Shown here piece by piece: positions 46,956 through 54,270 of a stretch of 64,000 nucleotides of DNA (positions are counted from its first letter, which is position 1; every line of letters begins with the position of its first letter). The stretch spans positions 434,001-498,000 of the forward strand of contig JAJZBZ010000001.1 in the NCBI GenBank assembly GCA_021846275.1. The letters run 5' to 3'. Under the pieces are notes generated by a model that made no database searches, was not told the origin of the DNA, and worked only from the letters and a program-made list of their open reading frames with translations. Origin of the DNA: Acidobacteriota bacterium (GTDB lineage: Bacteria; Acidobacteriota; Terriglobia; Terriglobales; Acidobacteriaceae). The position numbers and the translations under genes were made by a program.

Positions 46956-48142
46956 GATATGCCGCCTCCGAACTCTGAACCCATCATCGTCTCCAGCGGC
47001 ATCACTTCCGTTTTCTTGTCCAGCCGGAAGCGCTCCTGGCCGGGATAGAGCACGATCTGCCGCGTGGCCTTGATGTCTTCGCAGCCATTGTAAAAGCCTC
47101 GGCCGGGCGCGGGGTTGCCCAGCGAGCGCTTGATCTCGATGGCCCAGCGATCTTTTGCACTGAACTCGATCACCAGGTCGATCTCCGCTCCGGCTGAGGT
47201 GCGATAGAACGATGTCCGCGCCGTCGCTGGCAGCGCTGCCAGAATGTTCTCGATCAGCATCCCCTCCCAGCTCGGGCCAACGACCGGATGCCCCAGCAAA
47301 TCTTCCATACTGCGAATGCCGAGCAGCGCGTGCAACAGGCCACTGTCGCGGACGTACACCTTCGGCGTGCGCACCAGACGCTTCTTCGCATTCGCCGCCC
47401 AGGGCTGCAACCGGCGCACCAGCAGCAGGTCCACCATAATGTCCAGGTAGCGCGCGACGGTGTGCCCGCTCACGCCGAGTCCGTTGGCAAGCTGCGCCGC
47501 GTTGAGCATCTGGCCCTGATTGTGCGCCAGCATCTGCCAGTAGCGCCGCAGCGTCTCCGCCGGAATGCGCGGTCCAAGAGCCGGAACGTCGCGCTCCAGA
47601 TATGTCTGAATGAAGGCCGAGCGCCATCGAAGGCTGTCCTCGTCGCTGGCGGCAAGAAAGCTGTCCGGGAAACCGCCGCGCACCCAGAGCTGGTCCGCCG
47701 TGCCGACTCCCGAAGCGGCAACTTCCGCGATAGAAAACGGCGTCAGTTCCTCATAGGCGATGCGCCCGGCAAGCGTCTCCGCCGACTGCTGCAAAAGATC
47801 GATGGAGGCAGAGCCGAGCAGCAGAAACTGTCCGTTGCGCTTGCCCTTGCGCCGCCGCTGGTCGATCAGGCTGCGCAGCGTGGCAAAGATGCCGGGCAGC
47901 CGATGGATTTCATCGAAGATGACGAGCCTGTCCGCGTGCTGCGCCAGATAGAGTTCCGGCTCGGAGAGCTTCGCGCGGTCGGAAGGCAGTTCGAGATCAA
48001 GGTAGAGCGCCTGCTCGCCCAACTCCTCGGCCAGCGAAAGCGCAAGCGTGGTCTTTCCCACCTGCCGCGGACCAAGCAGGGCGACAGCAGGAAACTGCTG
48101 GAGGAGCTTCCGCAGCTTTGGCTGGGCAAGTCGCGCAATCAT
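46952..48142 (-). CDS. AAA ATPase with DUF4143 domain
   Basis: N-terminal AAA_14 ATPase (ALLGPRQVGKTTLALSLA Walker A; RLVIFDEIHRLPG Walker B; LLLGSASIDLL sensor) and C-terminal DUF4143 (FPDSFLAASDEDSLRWR, then WEGMLIENILAALP and AEIDLVIEFSAKDRWAIEIKR). The last segment has an E-I-D-x18 to E-I-K arrangement resembling a PD-(D/E)xK nuclease fold. 396 residues. Family function is unknown. Its stop overlaps the SNF2 start (GTGA), so it is the first gene of the coupled operon. The ATG has AAGG just upstream. Confidence 0.82.
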   Translation of the reverse strand: MIARLAQPKLRKLLQQFPAVALLGPRQVGKTTLALSLAEELGEQALYLDLELPSDRAKLSEPELYLAQHADRLVIFDEIHRLPGIFATLRSLIDQRRRKGKRNGQFLLLGSASIDLLQQSAETLAGRIAYEELTPFSIAEVAASGVGTADQLWVRGGFPDSFLAASDEDSLRWRSAFIQTYLERDVPALGPRIPAETLRRYWQMLAHNQGQMLNAAQLANGLGVSGHTVARYLDIMVDLLLVRRLQPWAANAKKRLVRTPKVYVRDSGLLHALLGIRSMEDLLGHPVVGPSWEGMLIENILAALPATARTSFYRTSAGAEIDLVIEFSAKDRWAIEIKRSLGNPAPGRGFYNGCEDIKATRQIVLYPGQERFRLDKKTEVMPLETMMGSEFGGGIS

Positions 48143-48204
48143 ACCTTGCAATTATGCCACAGAAGTACACGATTGCTACATAAACATTTGGAAAGGCAGA
48201 GATT

Positions 48205-50283
48205 TCATCGTGCGGTAGCTTTTTCGTTCACTGGTGAGACAGTCGGTGTGGCAGCAGCATTCATAGGCTCGACCTTTATCTCCATAGAGATGGTCGGCCT
48301 CCGCATTTTGTATGCGTACTGTACGATCAACTCCAAGCTGTCCGATCTCGCTCCCTCGGCAGCCGCACGGCGCATCACTTCAGCCACCACGGAAGGATTC
48401 TTCTTTGCGTGGTCGAGTTTCGTGTAGCCCAATTCGTTCGCTACACTCAGCATCAAGCGCGCATATCGGTCATTACCCAACTCCTGTTCCAGTGTTTTTT
48501 CAAGACAGTGGGGGAAACATGCCCCATCGCCATCAATGAAGTTGGGCCATTCATCATCGGCCTTACCGAGCAGCCGCATGATCCTCTGATTCTCGATTGG
48601 AGCAGGCTTCTTATCGAGAGGTTTGTTGCACGTGACGCAGTTTCCCTGCGTTGGGCCAAGATGCGCATCCCCATCCCAAACACAGTACGTCGGTAGGTCA
48701 AACGCTCGGAAGATCGTTGCAGCAGTGAGCAGCTTTGACTTCGAGTCACACGGAAGCACCGCTATCCCAAGGTGATCGAAGTCATAGCCCAAATTTTCGG
48801 CAACACCCATTAGCGCCGCGCGATCTGAAGGACCTTCGACGAGGAGCAAGACGTCTGCAAAGAATCCCTCACTGAGCCAAGGCGTCATGATCGTTGAGAG
48901 TCGGGCCTGTACCGATGCAGCCGTAAAGGCGTGGGGGGCTGCGTGCTCAATAGCTTCCTGAACTCGGGCAATATCATCCAGTGTCTTGAACGCAACCTCA
49001 GAAAAGCGCGGTTCATCTCCCTCGTGAGCGCTTTTCGTGACGATACGGACCTCATCGAAGCGATCGATGCCGACAAACAAGGGGCAGTGGGTGGCATACA
49101 TCACTTGCGTGGTGTCGGCTAGGCCCTTTGTTTTACCTTGGGACAGAGAGAGTAGAAGCCGCGCTAAGTGGCGCTGACGGGTTGGATGTTGATAGAGCTC
49201 CGGTTCCTCAATCGCCAGAATGAGGTTCGGTATCGAGATTGGGATGCCACCCGGCGAGGCAGCTTCTGCCTCCGCACGCTTTCGTTGAGCCACAGCCAAA
49301 TGCTGAAGAAGCGTAACGATAAAGGCTCGCTGCAGGCCATGTCCTGTTCCTGCAATCGAGAAGGGTTGGCCGTCTTCACTGAGCTGCACGTCCACCTTCG
49401 GCATGGGAAATTGCACGGGTGGGGGAGGTAGCCACCTGAGATGGACGCCAGCGTCGGGAGCGATCGTTTGGAGAGTGCTGGAAAGTTCTGTGGATAGCGC
49501 ATCAAGTTCCTTGTCCTGACTGGGCACGAGGAGTTTGCCGTACTTCTCTTGCATCTCCGCTTCGAGATCGCGAAAGTCCTGCTGGGCTGCCAGTATGTTC
49601 CGAGCAACAATGTCCACCAATGTCGTGATCGCGCTGCCACGGCTCTCTGCAGCATCGTCTGACAAGTCTCGTACGGCAGGAACAAATATTAGGCACGTGA
49701 AATCTCCAAGATATCCTTGCCCGACCTGCTTGAAGCCAAAGAACTGCCCATCGTCTGGAGCCAACTTGCAGGCGTCGGGGTGATTGCCTTCCCACGCTCG
49801 GAGAGATGTTTTGGCAGCGTCTTGATTGCTGTAAGCCGGCAAGTCCGTCTTGTAGGGTTCCTGTTCCCTCAGTTTGTTGTACTCAGGTTTCAACTGTGTT
49901 GCAGAAGCGCTCCAGAGATCCTTGAAGGCTGCATGTCGAAGCGTCGCGCCATGGTATGTGTCAGTAATCTTACCGGTCTGAGACATCACAAATTTGCGAG
50001 TGACGGAAAGCTCCTCTCCTTGAATGTAGGCAGCAAAGCGCTTTTTGGCTTCGCCGTTGAGTTTGTTGAAGGTCAACGTGATCTCGATTTCCGGCGTGGT
50101 GTCTTTGTTGAACCAATCTTCGGCTGTTAGCTGAGGATTACCAGCGTAGAAAAGGTTGATGGCCTGGAGGATGGTCGATTTGCCCATGCCGTTCGCACCT
50201 ACGAACGCCGTCAGGTGGGAACAAGAAACTTTGATATCGAGTAGCGAGCGATAGTTCTTCACGTTCAGGCGTGATAGCAGCAT
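48205..50283 (-). CDS. OLD-family ATP-dependent endonuclease (ABC ATPase plus TOPRIM)
   Basis: N-terminal ABC-type ATPase: LLSRLNVKNYRSLLD, Walker A FVGANGMGKST, and the later SIAGTGHGLQRAFIV signature with LILAIEEPELYQHP Walker B. The C-terminal TOPRIM domain has LLLVEGPSDRAAL (Glu) and VWDGDAH (Asp-x-Asp). 692 residues. OLD nucleases act in phage defence (P2 Old, GajA of Gabija). No GajB helicase follows; the next gene is the DUF4143 ATPase 62 bases away, so this is either a stand-alone OLD system or part of the cluster. Confidence 0.87.
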   Translation of the reverse strand: MLLSRLNVKNYRSLLDIKVSCSHLTAFVGANGMGKSTILQAINLFYAGNPQLTAEDWFNKDTTPEIEITLTFNKLNGEAKKRFAAYIQGEELSVTRKFVMSQTGKITDTYHGATLRHAAFKDLWSASATQLKPEYNKLREQEPYKTDLPAYSNQDAAKTSLRAWEGNHPDACKLAPDDGQFFGFKQVGQGYLGDFTCLIFVPAVRDLSDDAAESRGSAITTLVDIVARNILAAQQDFRDLEAEMQEKYGKLLVPSQDKELDALSTELSSTLQTIAPDAGVHLRWLPPPPVQFPMPKVDVQLSEDGQPFSIAGTGHGLQRAFIVTLLQHLAVAQRKRAEAEAASPGGIPISIPNLILAIEEPELYQHPTRQRHLARLLLSLSQGKTKGLADTTQVMYATHCPLFVGIDRFDEVRIVTKSAHEGDEPRFSEVAFKTLDDIARVQEAIEHAAPHAFTAASVQARLSTIMTPWLSEGFFADVLLLVEGPSDRAALMGVAENLGYDFDHLGIAVLPCDSKSKLLTAATIFRAFDLPTYCVWDGDAHLGPTQGNCVTCNKPLDKKPAPIENQRIMRLLGKADDEWPNFIDGDGACFPHCLEKTLEQELGNDRYARLMLSVANELGYTKLDHAKKNPSVVAEVMRRAAAEGARSDSLELIVQYAYKMRRPTISMEIKVEPMNAAATPTVSPVNEKATAR

Positions 50284-50517
50284 TGTGGCCTCATTCGGAT
50301 ATCCGGTGTCGTATGATACTGCACTCGGAAGATGCCTGTCGCCTCCCGAAGATTGGGACCATCAGCGCGATCATGCGTTCTCTAACTATGTGTATCGTAA
50401 TCGTTTTGCCATCCGCGTCATTATCGTCATAGGAAACTGGGAAATGTCCTTGTGTTCATTGGAGTCCCGCCCTTGACGGCCACTCAGAAGCTGACTCCCG
50501 AGGTTGTCGTCGTTCCA

Positions 50518-50721
50518 TCACATGGCCTCGTTCAAATCCAGAGCGGGCGTGTTTTGGCCAATATTCAGTGACGGCGCGCTGGGGGTGAACTCAATCGCCG
50601 ATGCTTTCGATATATCGTTGCTGAGGCTTCTGGTCAGGCTGGAAGCGTCGTTCGTATAAATCTGAGCGTCCAGCCTGGCGCGTGAGACCGAGACATAGGC
50701 GAAGCGCGAGTTGATGCGGAA
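50518..50721 (-). pseudogene. C-terminal remnant of a MobF/TraI-type relaxase-helicase
   Basis: Reads INSRFAYVSVSRARLDAQIYTND and LSNDISKASAIEF, the characteristic end of TraI/TrwC helicase domains, then a short tail to a TGA. The matching upstream part lies on the far side of the IS3 element. Evidence of a conjugation relaxase that once occupied this place. Confidence 0.8.
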
Positions 50722-50800
50722 CGTGTCAACGATTTTGAGACAGGTATGTTTTGAATTTAGAGTCGAAGGTTTTCTTTTGACGGGTTTGGGGATGGTGGGT

Positions 50801-51760
50801 TTATCCAGGCTGCGGTGGGCGGGGCGGATGCTTCGGTCGGGCGTGGGTGAAGCGTTCCGGGTTGCGCGCATAGGCTGCATCGAGCACCTGCTGGCGCTGG
50901 CCGATCACCTTGGCAGCCATTCCGTAGTGCAGCATCTCCGGTGTCAGCATGGCGATGCCGGTGTGATGATGTTCCTGGTTGTACCAGGTAAAGAAGGTCT
51001 GGGCGAAGGCACGTGAGTCCTCGATGGAACCGAAGCGCTCCGGGAACTCGGGCCGATACTTCATGGTTTTGAACTGGCTCTCCGAGTACGGATTGTCGTC
51101 CGAGACGTGCGGACGGCTATGGGTTTTCGTCACTCCCAGGTCAGCCATCAACAGGGCCACCGGCCTGGAAGTCATCGAGGTTCCCCTGTCGGCGTGGATG
51201 GTGAGAGTGCCGGCAACGATGCCCTGTTTCCGGCAAGTGTCGGCGATCAAGCGCCTGGCCAGCTCAGCGGTTTCGCGGGGAGCCACCATCCAGCCCACCA
51301 CGTAGCGGCTGAAGATATCCAGGATGACGTAGAGGTGGAAGTAGGTCCACTTGGCTGGCCCCAGCAGCTTCGTTATATCCCAGGTCCAAACCTGATTGGG
51401 GCCCGTGGCCAACAGTTCCGGCTTCTTGTACTGCGGATGACGAAGCTGGTTGCGGCGCTCCTTCAACTCCCCGTTTTCAGCCAGGATGCGGTGCATGGAG
51501 CGGATCGAGCAGAGATAAACGCCCTCATCGATCAGGGTGGCATAGACCTCCGCCGGGGCCTTGTCGGAAAAGCGCTCCGAATGCAGATGATCGAGCACGA
51601 TCTGTCGTTCCGCCGCGTCCAGTGCCCGCGTCGGCGTGGGGCGGACCCGAGGCGGAGCAGCTGGCTGCATGCGCCGATACAGCGAAGCACGCGGCACCCC
51701 GAGGGCGCGGCAGGCAACCGCCTTGCCGACGCTCGCGCCCAACTCCTGCGCGGCGCTCAT
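50801..51760 (-). CDS. IS3-family transposase OrfB (DDE integrase domain)
   Basis: HTH_21 segment then an rve domain: TWDITKLLGP (first Asp), IHADRGTSMTSR (second Asp), and DNPYSESQFKTMKYRPEFP (Glu). 319 residues, intact, so the element may still be active. Starts with ATG overlapping the orfA stop by 4 bases. Confidence 0.92.
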   Translation of the reverse strand: MSAAQELGASVGKAVACRALGVPRASLYRRMQPAAPPRVRPTPTRALDAAERQIVLDHLHSERFSDKAPAEVYATLIDEGVYLCSIRSMHRILAENGELKERRNQLRHPQYKKPELLATGPNQVWTWDITKLLGPAKWTYFHLYVILDIFSRYVVGWMVAPRETAELARRLIADTCRKQGIVAGTLTIHADRGTSMTSRPVALLMADLGVTKTHSRPHVSDDNPYSESQFKTMKYRPEFPERFGSIEDSRAFAQTFFTWYNQEHHHTGIAMLTPEMLHYGMAAKVIGQRQQVLDAAYARNPERFTHARPKHPPRPPQPG

Positions 51761-52257
51761 GAGTTCTCCTCGTCGATCTGGATGTTCGGAATCGGATTGC
51801 CCAACAGTGCAGCCACTTTTTTTTGAACCTCGATAATCAACTCGGCATTCTGCAGCTTCCTGGTCAGGCGGGCATTGGCAGCCTGCAACTGGCGGTTCTG
51901 CTTAACCAAGGGGCTAACCACCACCTTGGGACCGCGCTTCTGGGGTGTAAGAGCGTCGATCTCTCCCTTTTGCCGCTGCCGCTTCCAGGTGGTCAAGTGC
52001 GAGGAGTAGAGGCCCTCGCGCCGCAATAAGGCGCCAATCGCTCCGGAATCCTGTGCGGCCTCGGCCTGGTCCAGGATCGAGCGCTTGTATTCGGCGGTGA
52101 AGCTGCGCCGGCGCGGCCGGGCGATCACCTCGGAATCGGGTACCGGCGGACGGGAGGCGCTCGGCGCGGTGCCCGCTGCGTTGGCGGCTTCTCCGCTACG
52201 CTCCGAACCCGACAACGCAGCGGAAAAAGTACTTCTCTTGCTTGTGCTCATCAACAT
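51757..52257 (-). CDS. IS3-family transposase OrfA
   Basis: HTH_Tnp_1-type protein: RRRSFTAEYKRSILDQAEAA and HLTTWKRQRQKGEIDALTPQKRG, followed by a leucine-zipper-like coiled coil (NRQLQAANARLTRKLQNAEL). 166 residues. Binds the IS ends and pairs with OrfB. Confidence 0.9.
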   Translation of the reverse strand: MLMSTSKRSTFSAALSGSERSGEAANAAGTAPSASRPPVPDSEVIARPRRRSFTAEYKRSILDQAEAAQDSGAIGALLRREGLYSSHLTTWKRQRQKGEIDALTPQKRGPKVVVSPLVKQNRQLQAANARLTRKLQNAELIIEVQKKVAALLGNPIPNIQIDEENS

Positions 52258-52321
52258 GAGATCTCATTCCCCGCCCTACAGTAATTATTGAGGCGCTACT
52301 TGTCTCACTGATGTTGGCACA

Positions 52322-52583
52322 GAGGGATGAGGTCAGGGTGCGTGCTGGTGTCGATGTGGATGAGGACGCGGTCGGCGGTGAGGCCCTGGGAACTGTGGCT
52401 GGTGACGGCGTAGCCGTGATCGAAGTGCGGAACTCTCGAAGGGTCAAAATCGATCTGCTTTCCGTTGTCGAGCTGCGCGGAGAGCAGACCTTCAGTGGAG
52501 ATTCGCTGGATCGTCGCCCGTTCTCGATTGAAGACGCCCAGCCCCTTGTCGGGCGCGCTGTTGACGCAAGGCGGCGTGGGCGT
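52322..52583 (-). pseudogene. Helicase-domain remnant of the MobF/TraI relaxase (upstream half)
   Basis: Reads APDKGLGVFNRERATIQRI and HFDHGYAVTSHSSQGLTADR, then HPDLI, which is the RecD-like helicase motif of TraI/TrwC. In intact proteins this runs directly into NSRFAYVSVSRAR, now 1.6 kb away across the IS. The relaxase domain proper is not found, so the gene was already truncated. Confidence 0.8.
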
Positions 52584-52664
52584 ACGTAATTGCGGCGGCC
52601 TATGTCTTCAGGGGAAGAAATTTGCGGAATTTCCCATGACTGCATGCTTCCGTCGCTGAAGGAA

Positions 52665-52686
52665 AAGGCCCGCCGAGGCGGGCCTT
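52665..52686 (-). terminator. Hairpin terminator after the small membrane protein gene
   Basis: Perfect palindrome AAGGCCCGCC-GA-GGCGGGCCTT followed on the minus strand by TTTTCC, 29 bases beyond the stop of the coiled-coil gene. Confidence 0.75.
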
Positions 52687-52714
52687 GGAATGAGCGGAGA
52701 AAGAATCAGGGTTC

Positions 52715-52981
52715 TCATTTCGTGATGGTGTCGATTCGCCTTTTGAGTTCTCCGATGGCTCCGTTCAGGGAGCGCAGCTCGGAGTGAACCCTGTCATGGC
52801 GGGTGCTCATTTCACTGCTCAAAGACTGGAAGCGCGAATCCATCTGGTTGCTCAGACCTCTGATGTCGGCGTGCAAATCATTGATCATGGTGCGCAATTC
52901 ATTCTTGTCGCCCTGATTCAGCAGAATGCTGAAGAGAAGAATCACGAAGATAACGAAGCAGATTTCAAGTACGTCGGCCAT
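52715..52981 (-). CDS. Small membrane protein with coiled coil
   Basis: 88 residues: one hydrophobic segment (VLEICFVIFVILLFSILLN) then a heptad-like helix (NDLHADIRGLSNQMDSRFQS, RVHSELRSLNGAIGELKRRI). AAGGAG precedes the ATG and a terminator follows, so it looks real. No known family recognised; a role in a phage or plasmid remnant is possible. Confidence 0.6.
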   Translation of the reverse strand: MADVLEICFVIFVILLFSILLNQGDKNELRTMINDLHADIRGLSNQMDSRFQSLSSEMSTRHDRVHSELRSLNGAIGELKRRIDTITK

Positions 52982-53232
52982 TTGGCTACTCCTTGTGGTT
53001 ATGTTGTCTTGCAAAAGTCATTGATTCGCAGAGTCCTTTGCTGCAGGAGACTCCGCGAACGTTTTGGGAGCGAGTGCCGCGCGGATCGGTTCACCGCGTT
53101 CGGCTTTGACGCACTCCCGCCGGTCACAGTCGATCTGGTTGGGAGGTTTCGGCAGGTCGTTGTCCCACTTGCTGGCGGGACAACTTGGCATGGTGGCTGG
53201 CGCACTACGGCGTGGCAGCGTTGCCGTAATGG

Positions 53233-53520
53233 TTGCGCGATACGGATCGTAAAAGCGAGGTCGAGTCGAGCGTGGGACACGCGCAGAAGACTCGCTCTAG
53301 GGCAAGCGTTTCGAGAGCTTGGATGAAGCAGTATCGATCACTGGGAAGAGCGCTTGGCGGACAAGCTCATCCACGGTCGCACCAAGCGGCAGGTGGCGGC
53401 CATGTTCGCTGCAGAGAAGCCGCACTTGCAGCGGCTACCGCTGGATCCCTTCCGCAATTCCCAGCACGACAAGCGCACGGTTCATATCGACCCAACCCAC
53501 CAATTGCCTGGACTAAACAG
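53233..53520 (+). pseudogene. Decayed IS21-family istA transposase fragment
   Basis: In one frame DRKSEVESSVGHAQKT and, after a frameshift, HWEERLADKLIHGRTKRQ, then QVAAMFAAEKPHLQRLPLDP match consecutive parts of IstA. A stop codon interrupts the region between. No istB, upstream catalytic core or ends were seen. The 53014-53232 stretch shows nothing else. Confidence 0.7.
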
Positions 53521-54129
53521 CTACCTTGGCGGGCATTCAGCAGCTTCGAAGGCCCGTTCACGGAGCCAGAACGGAACGTACGCGATCTCGATCTCGGCGC
53601 TGTGATACAAAGCGACACGTCTGCTCAGAAGCGGGATGGGGCAGCTGTGTCCTGCGGAAATGATCGTTAGGCCCGTGGCCAGGTGTCTGGCTGCCGACCG
53701 TCGCGCGAAGCCCCTGGGAACCTTGAAGAAGGCCCAGGTAATATCTCCGCGCCGCGCCATCAGCGTGTGGCAGTCCTCCTGACTGTCGAGGCTGAGGGTT
53801 GACACAGAAGAATTCCCGCCGGTGGTTCCAGCGATGCGTAGGATACACAGCCAGGGGTCAGCAACAGCCAGCCATTCACGGCAGGGCCCATGCTCGTCAG
53901 CCAGTTCTTCAAGGCGGCCAATGTCGCACGTTGCCTCGTTGATCAGCATGTTTGGGGTTGCCATCCGTTTCGCCTTCGGACTGACGGGGAATATCCGCAA
54001 GCCATGCTTGGCAGCCAGACGGACGTCGGCGGCAAGGACGGATCGCTGTCGGGCATTACTGCTGCTCGGAACCGCGGCAGGCAAGCTCTGGCCATGCGCA
54101 GAGAAAAATTGTTCCAGTGAGAGAGTCAT
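53521..54129 (-). CDS. Primase-polymerase-like protein (degenerate)
   Basis: 203 residues from an ATG with AGGAG 8 bases upstream. HGLRIFPVSPKAKRMATPN, followed by a helical EATCDIGRLEELADEHGPC, resembles the opening of bifunctional DNA primase/polymerase (prim-pol) domains, and ITWAFFKVPRGFARRSAARHL resembles their later TGGGxHLxF region. The expected catalytic Asp-x-Asp after the second strand is not clear here, so it may be inactive or specialised. Prim-pols are common in integrated plasmids. Located after the recombinase operon's terminator on the same strand. Confidence 0.45.
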   Translation of the reverse strand: MTLSLEQFFSAHGQSLPAAVPSSSNARQRSVLAADVRLAAKHGLRIFPVSPKAKRMATPNMLINEATCDIGRLEELADEHGPCREWLAVADPWLCILRIAGTTGGNSSVSTLSLDSQEDCHTLMARRGDITWAFFKVPRGFARRSAARHLATGLTIISAGHSCPIPLLSRRVALYHSAEIEIAYVPFWLRERAFEAAECPPR

Positions 54130-54142
54130 CGTCTTGTCTCCT

Positions 54143-54191
54143 AAAAGCAAAAGCCCGCCGCTCGCGAGCATCGGAATGCGCGAGCGGCGGG
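54143..54191 (-). terminator. Strong terminator after the recombinase operon
   Basis: A perfect 13-bp stem (CCCGCCGCTCGCG with CGCGAGCGGCGGG) and 12-base loop, followed on the minus strand by CTTTTGCTTTT. The T-tract overlaps the ribosome site of the prim-pol-like gene. Confidence 0.85.
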
Positions 54192-54270
54192 ATGGGTTGA
54201 TTGAGGTTGTGCGATCTGCCCCCGACACTACAGGACAGGGCTATTAGCAAATGGGAAGCAGTGTCGCTTG

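Larger units (their letters stand above)
50722..52321 (-). mobile_element. IS3-family insertion sequence splitting a relaxase gene
   Basis: About 1.6 kb carrying overlapping orfA and orfB. The ends form an imperfect inverted repeat over about 25 bases (17 identical), including TGAGACAGGTA at the left and TGAGACAAGTA (reverse strand) at the right, with GTG-x-CAAC further out. The outer limits are approximate by a few bases; if the outer match is chance the ends are 50736 and 52307. I saw no target duplication. The flanks are two halves of a MobF helicase domain. Confidence 0.8.

Noticed and set aside
46956-47627. N-terminal 220-residue extension of the SNF2 helicase frame
   Set aside because: It is the shadow of the AAA/DUF4143 gene, with biased Arg/Ala/Gly composition and no helicase motifs; the GTGA overlap supplies a better start.
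48205-50283. Gabija system (GajA-GajB)
   Set aside because: The OLD nuclease resembles GajA in outline, but no UvrD-type GajB helicase is adjacent; the helicase-like residues nearby are a MobF remnant beyond the start of the OLD gene.
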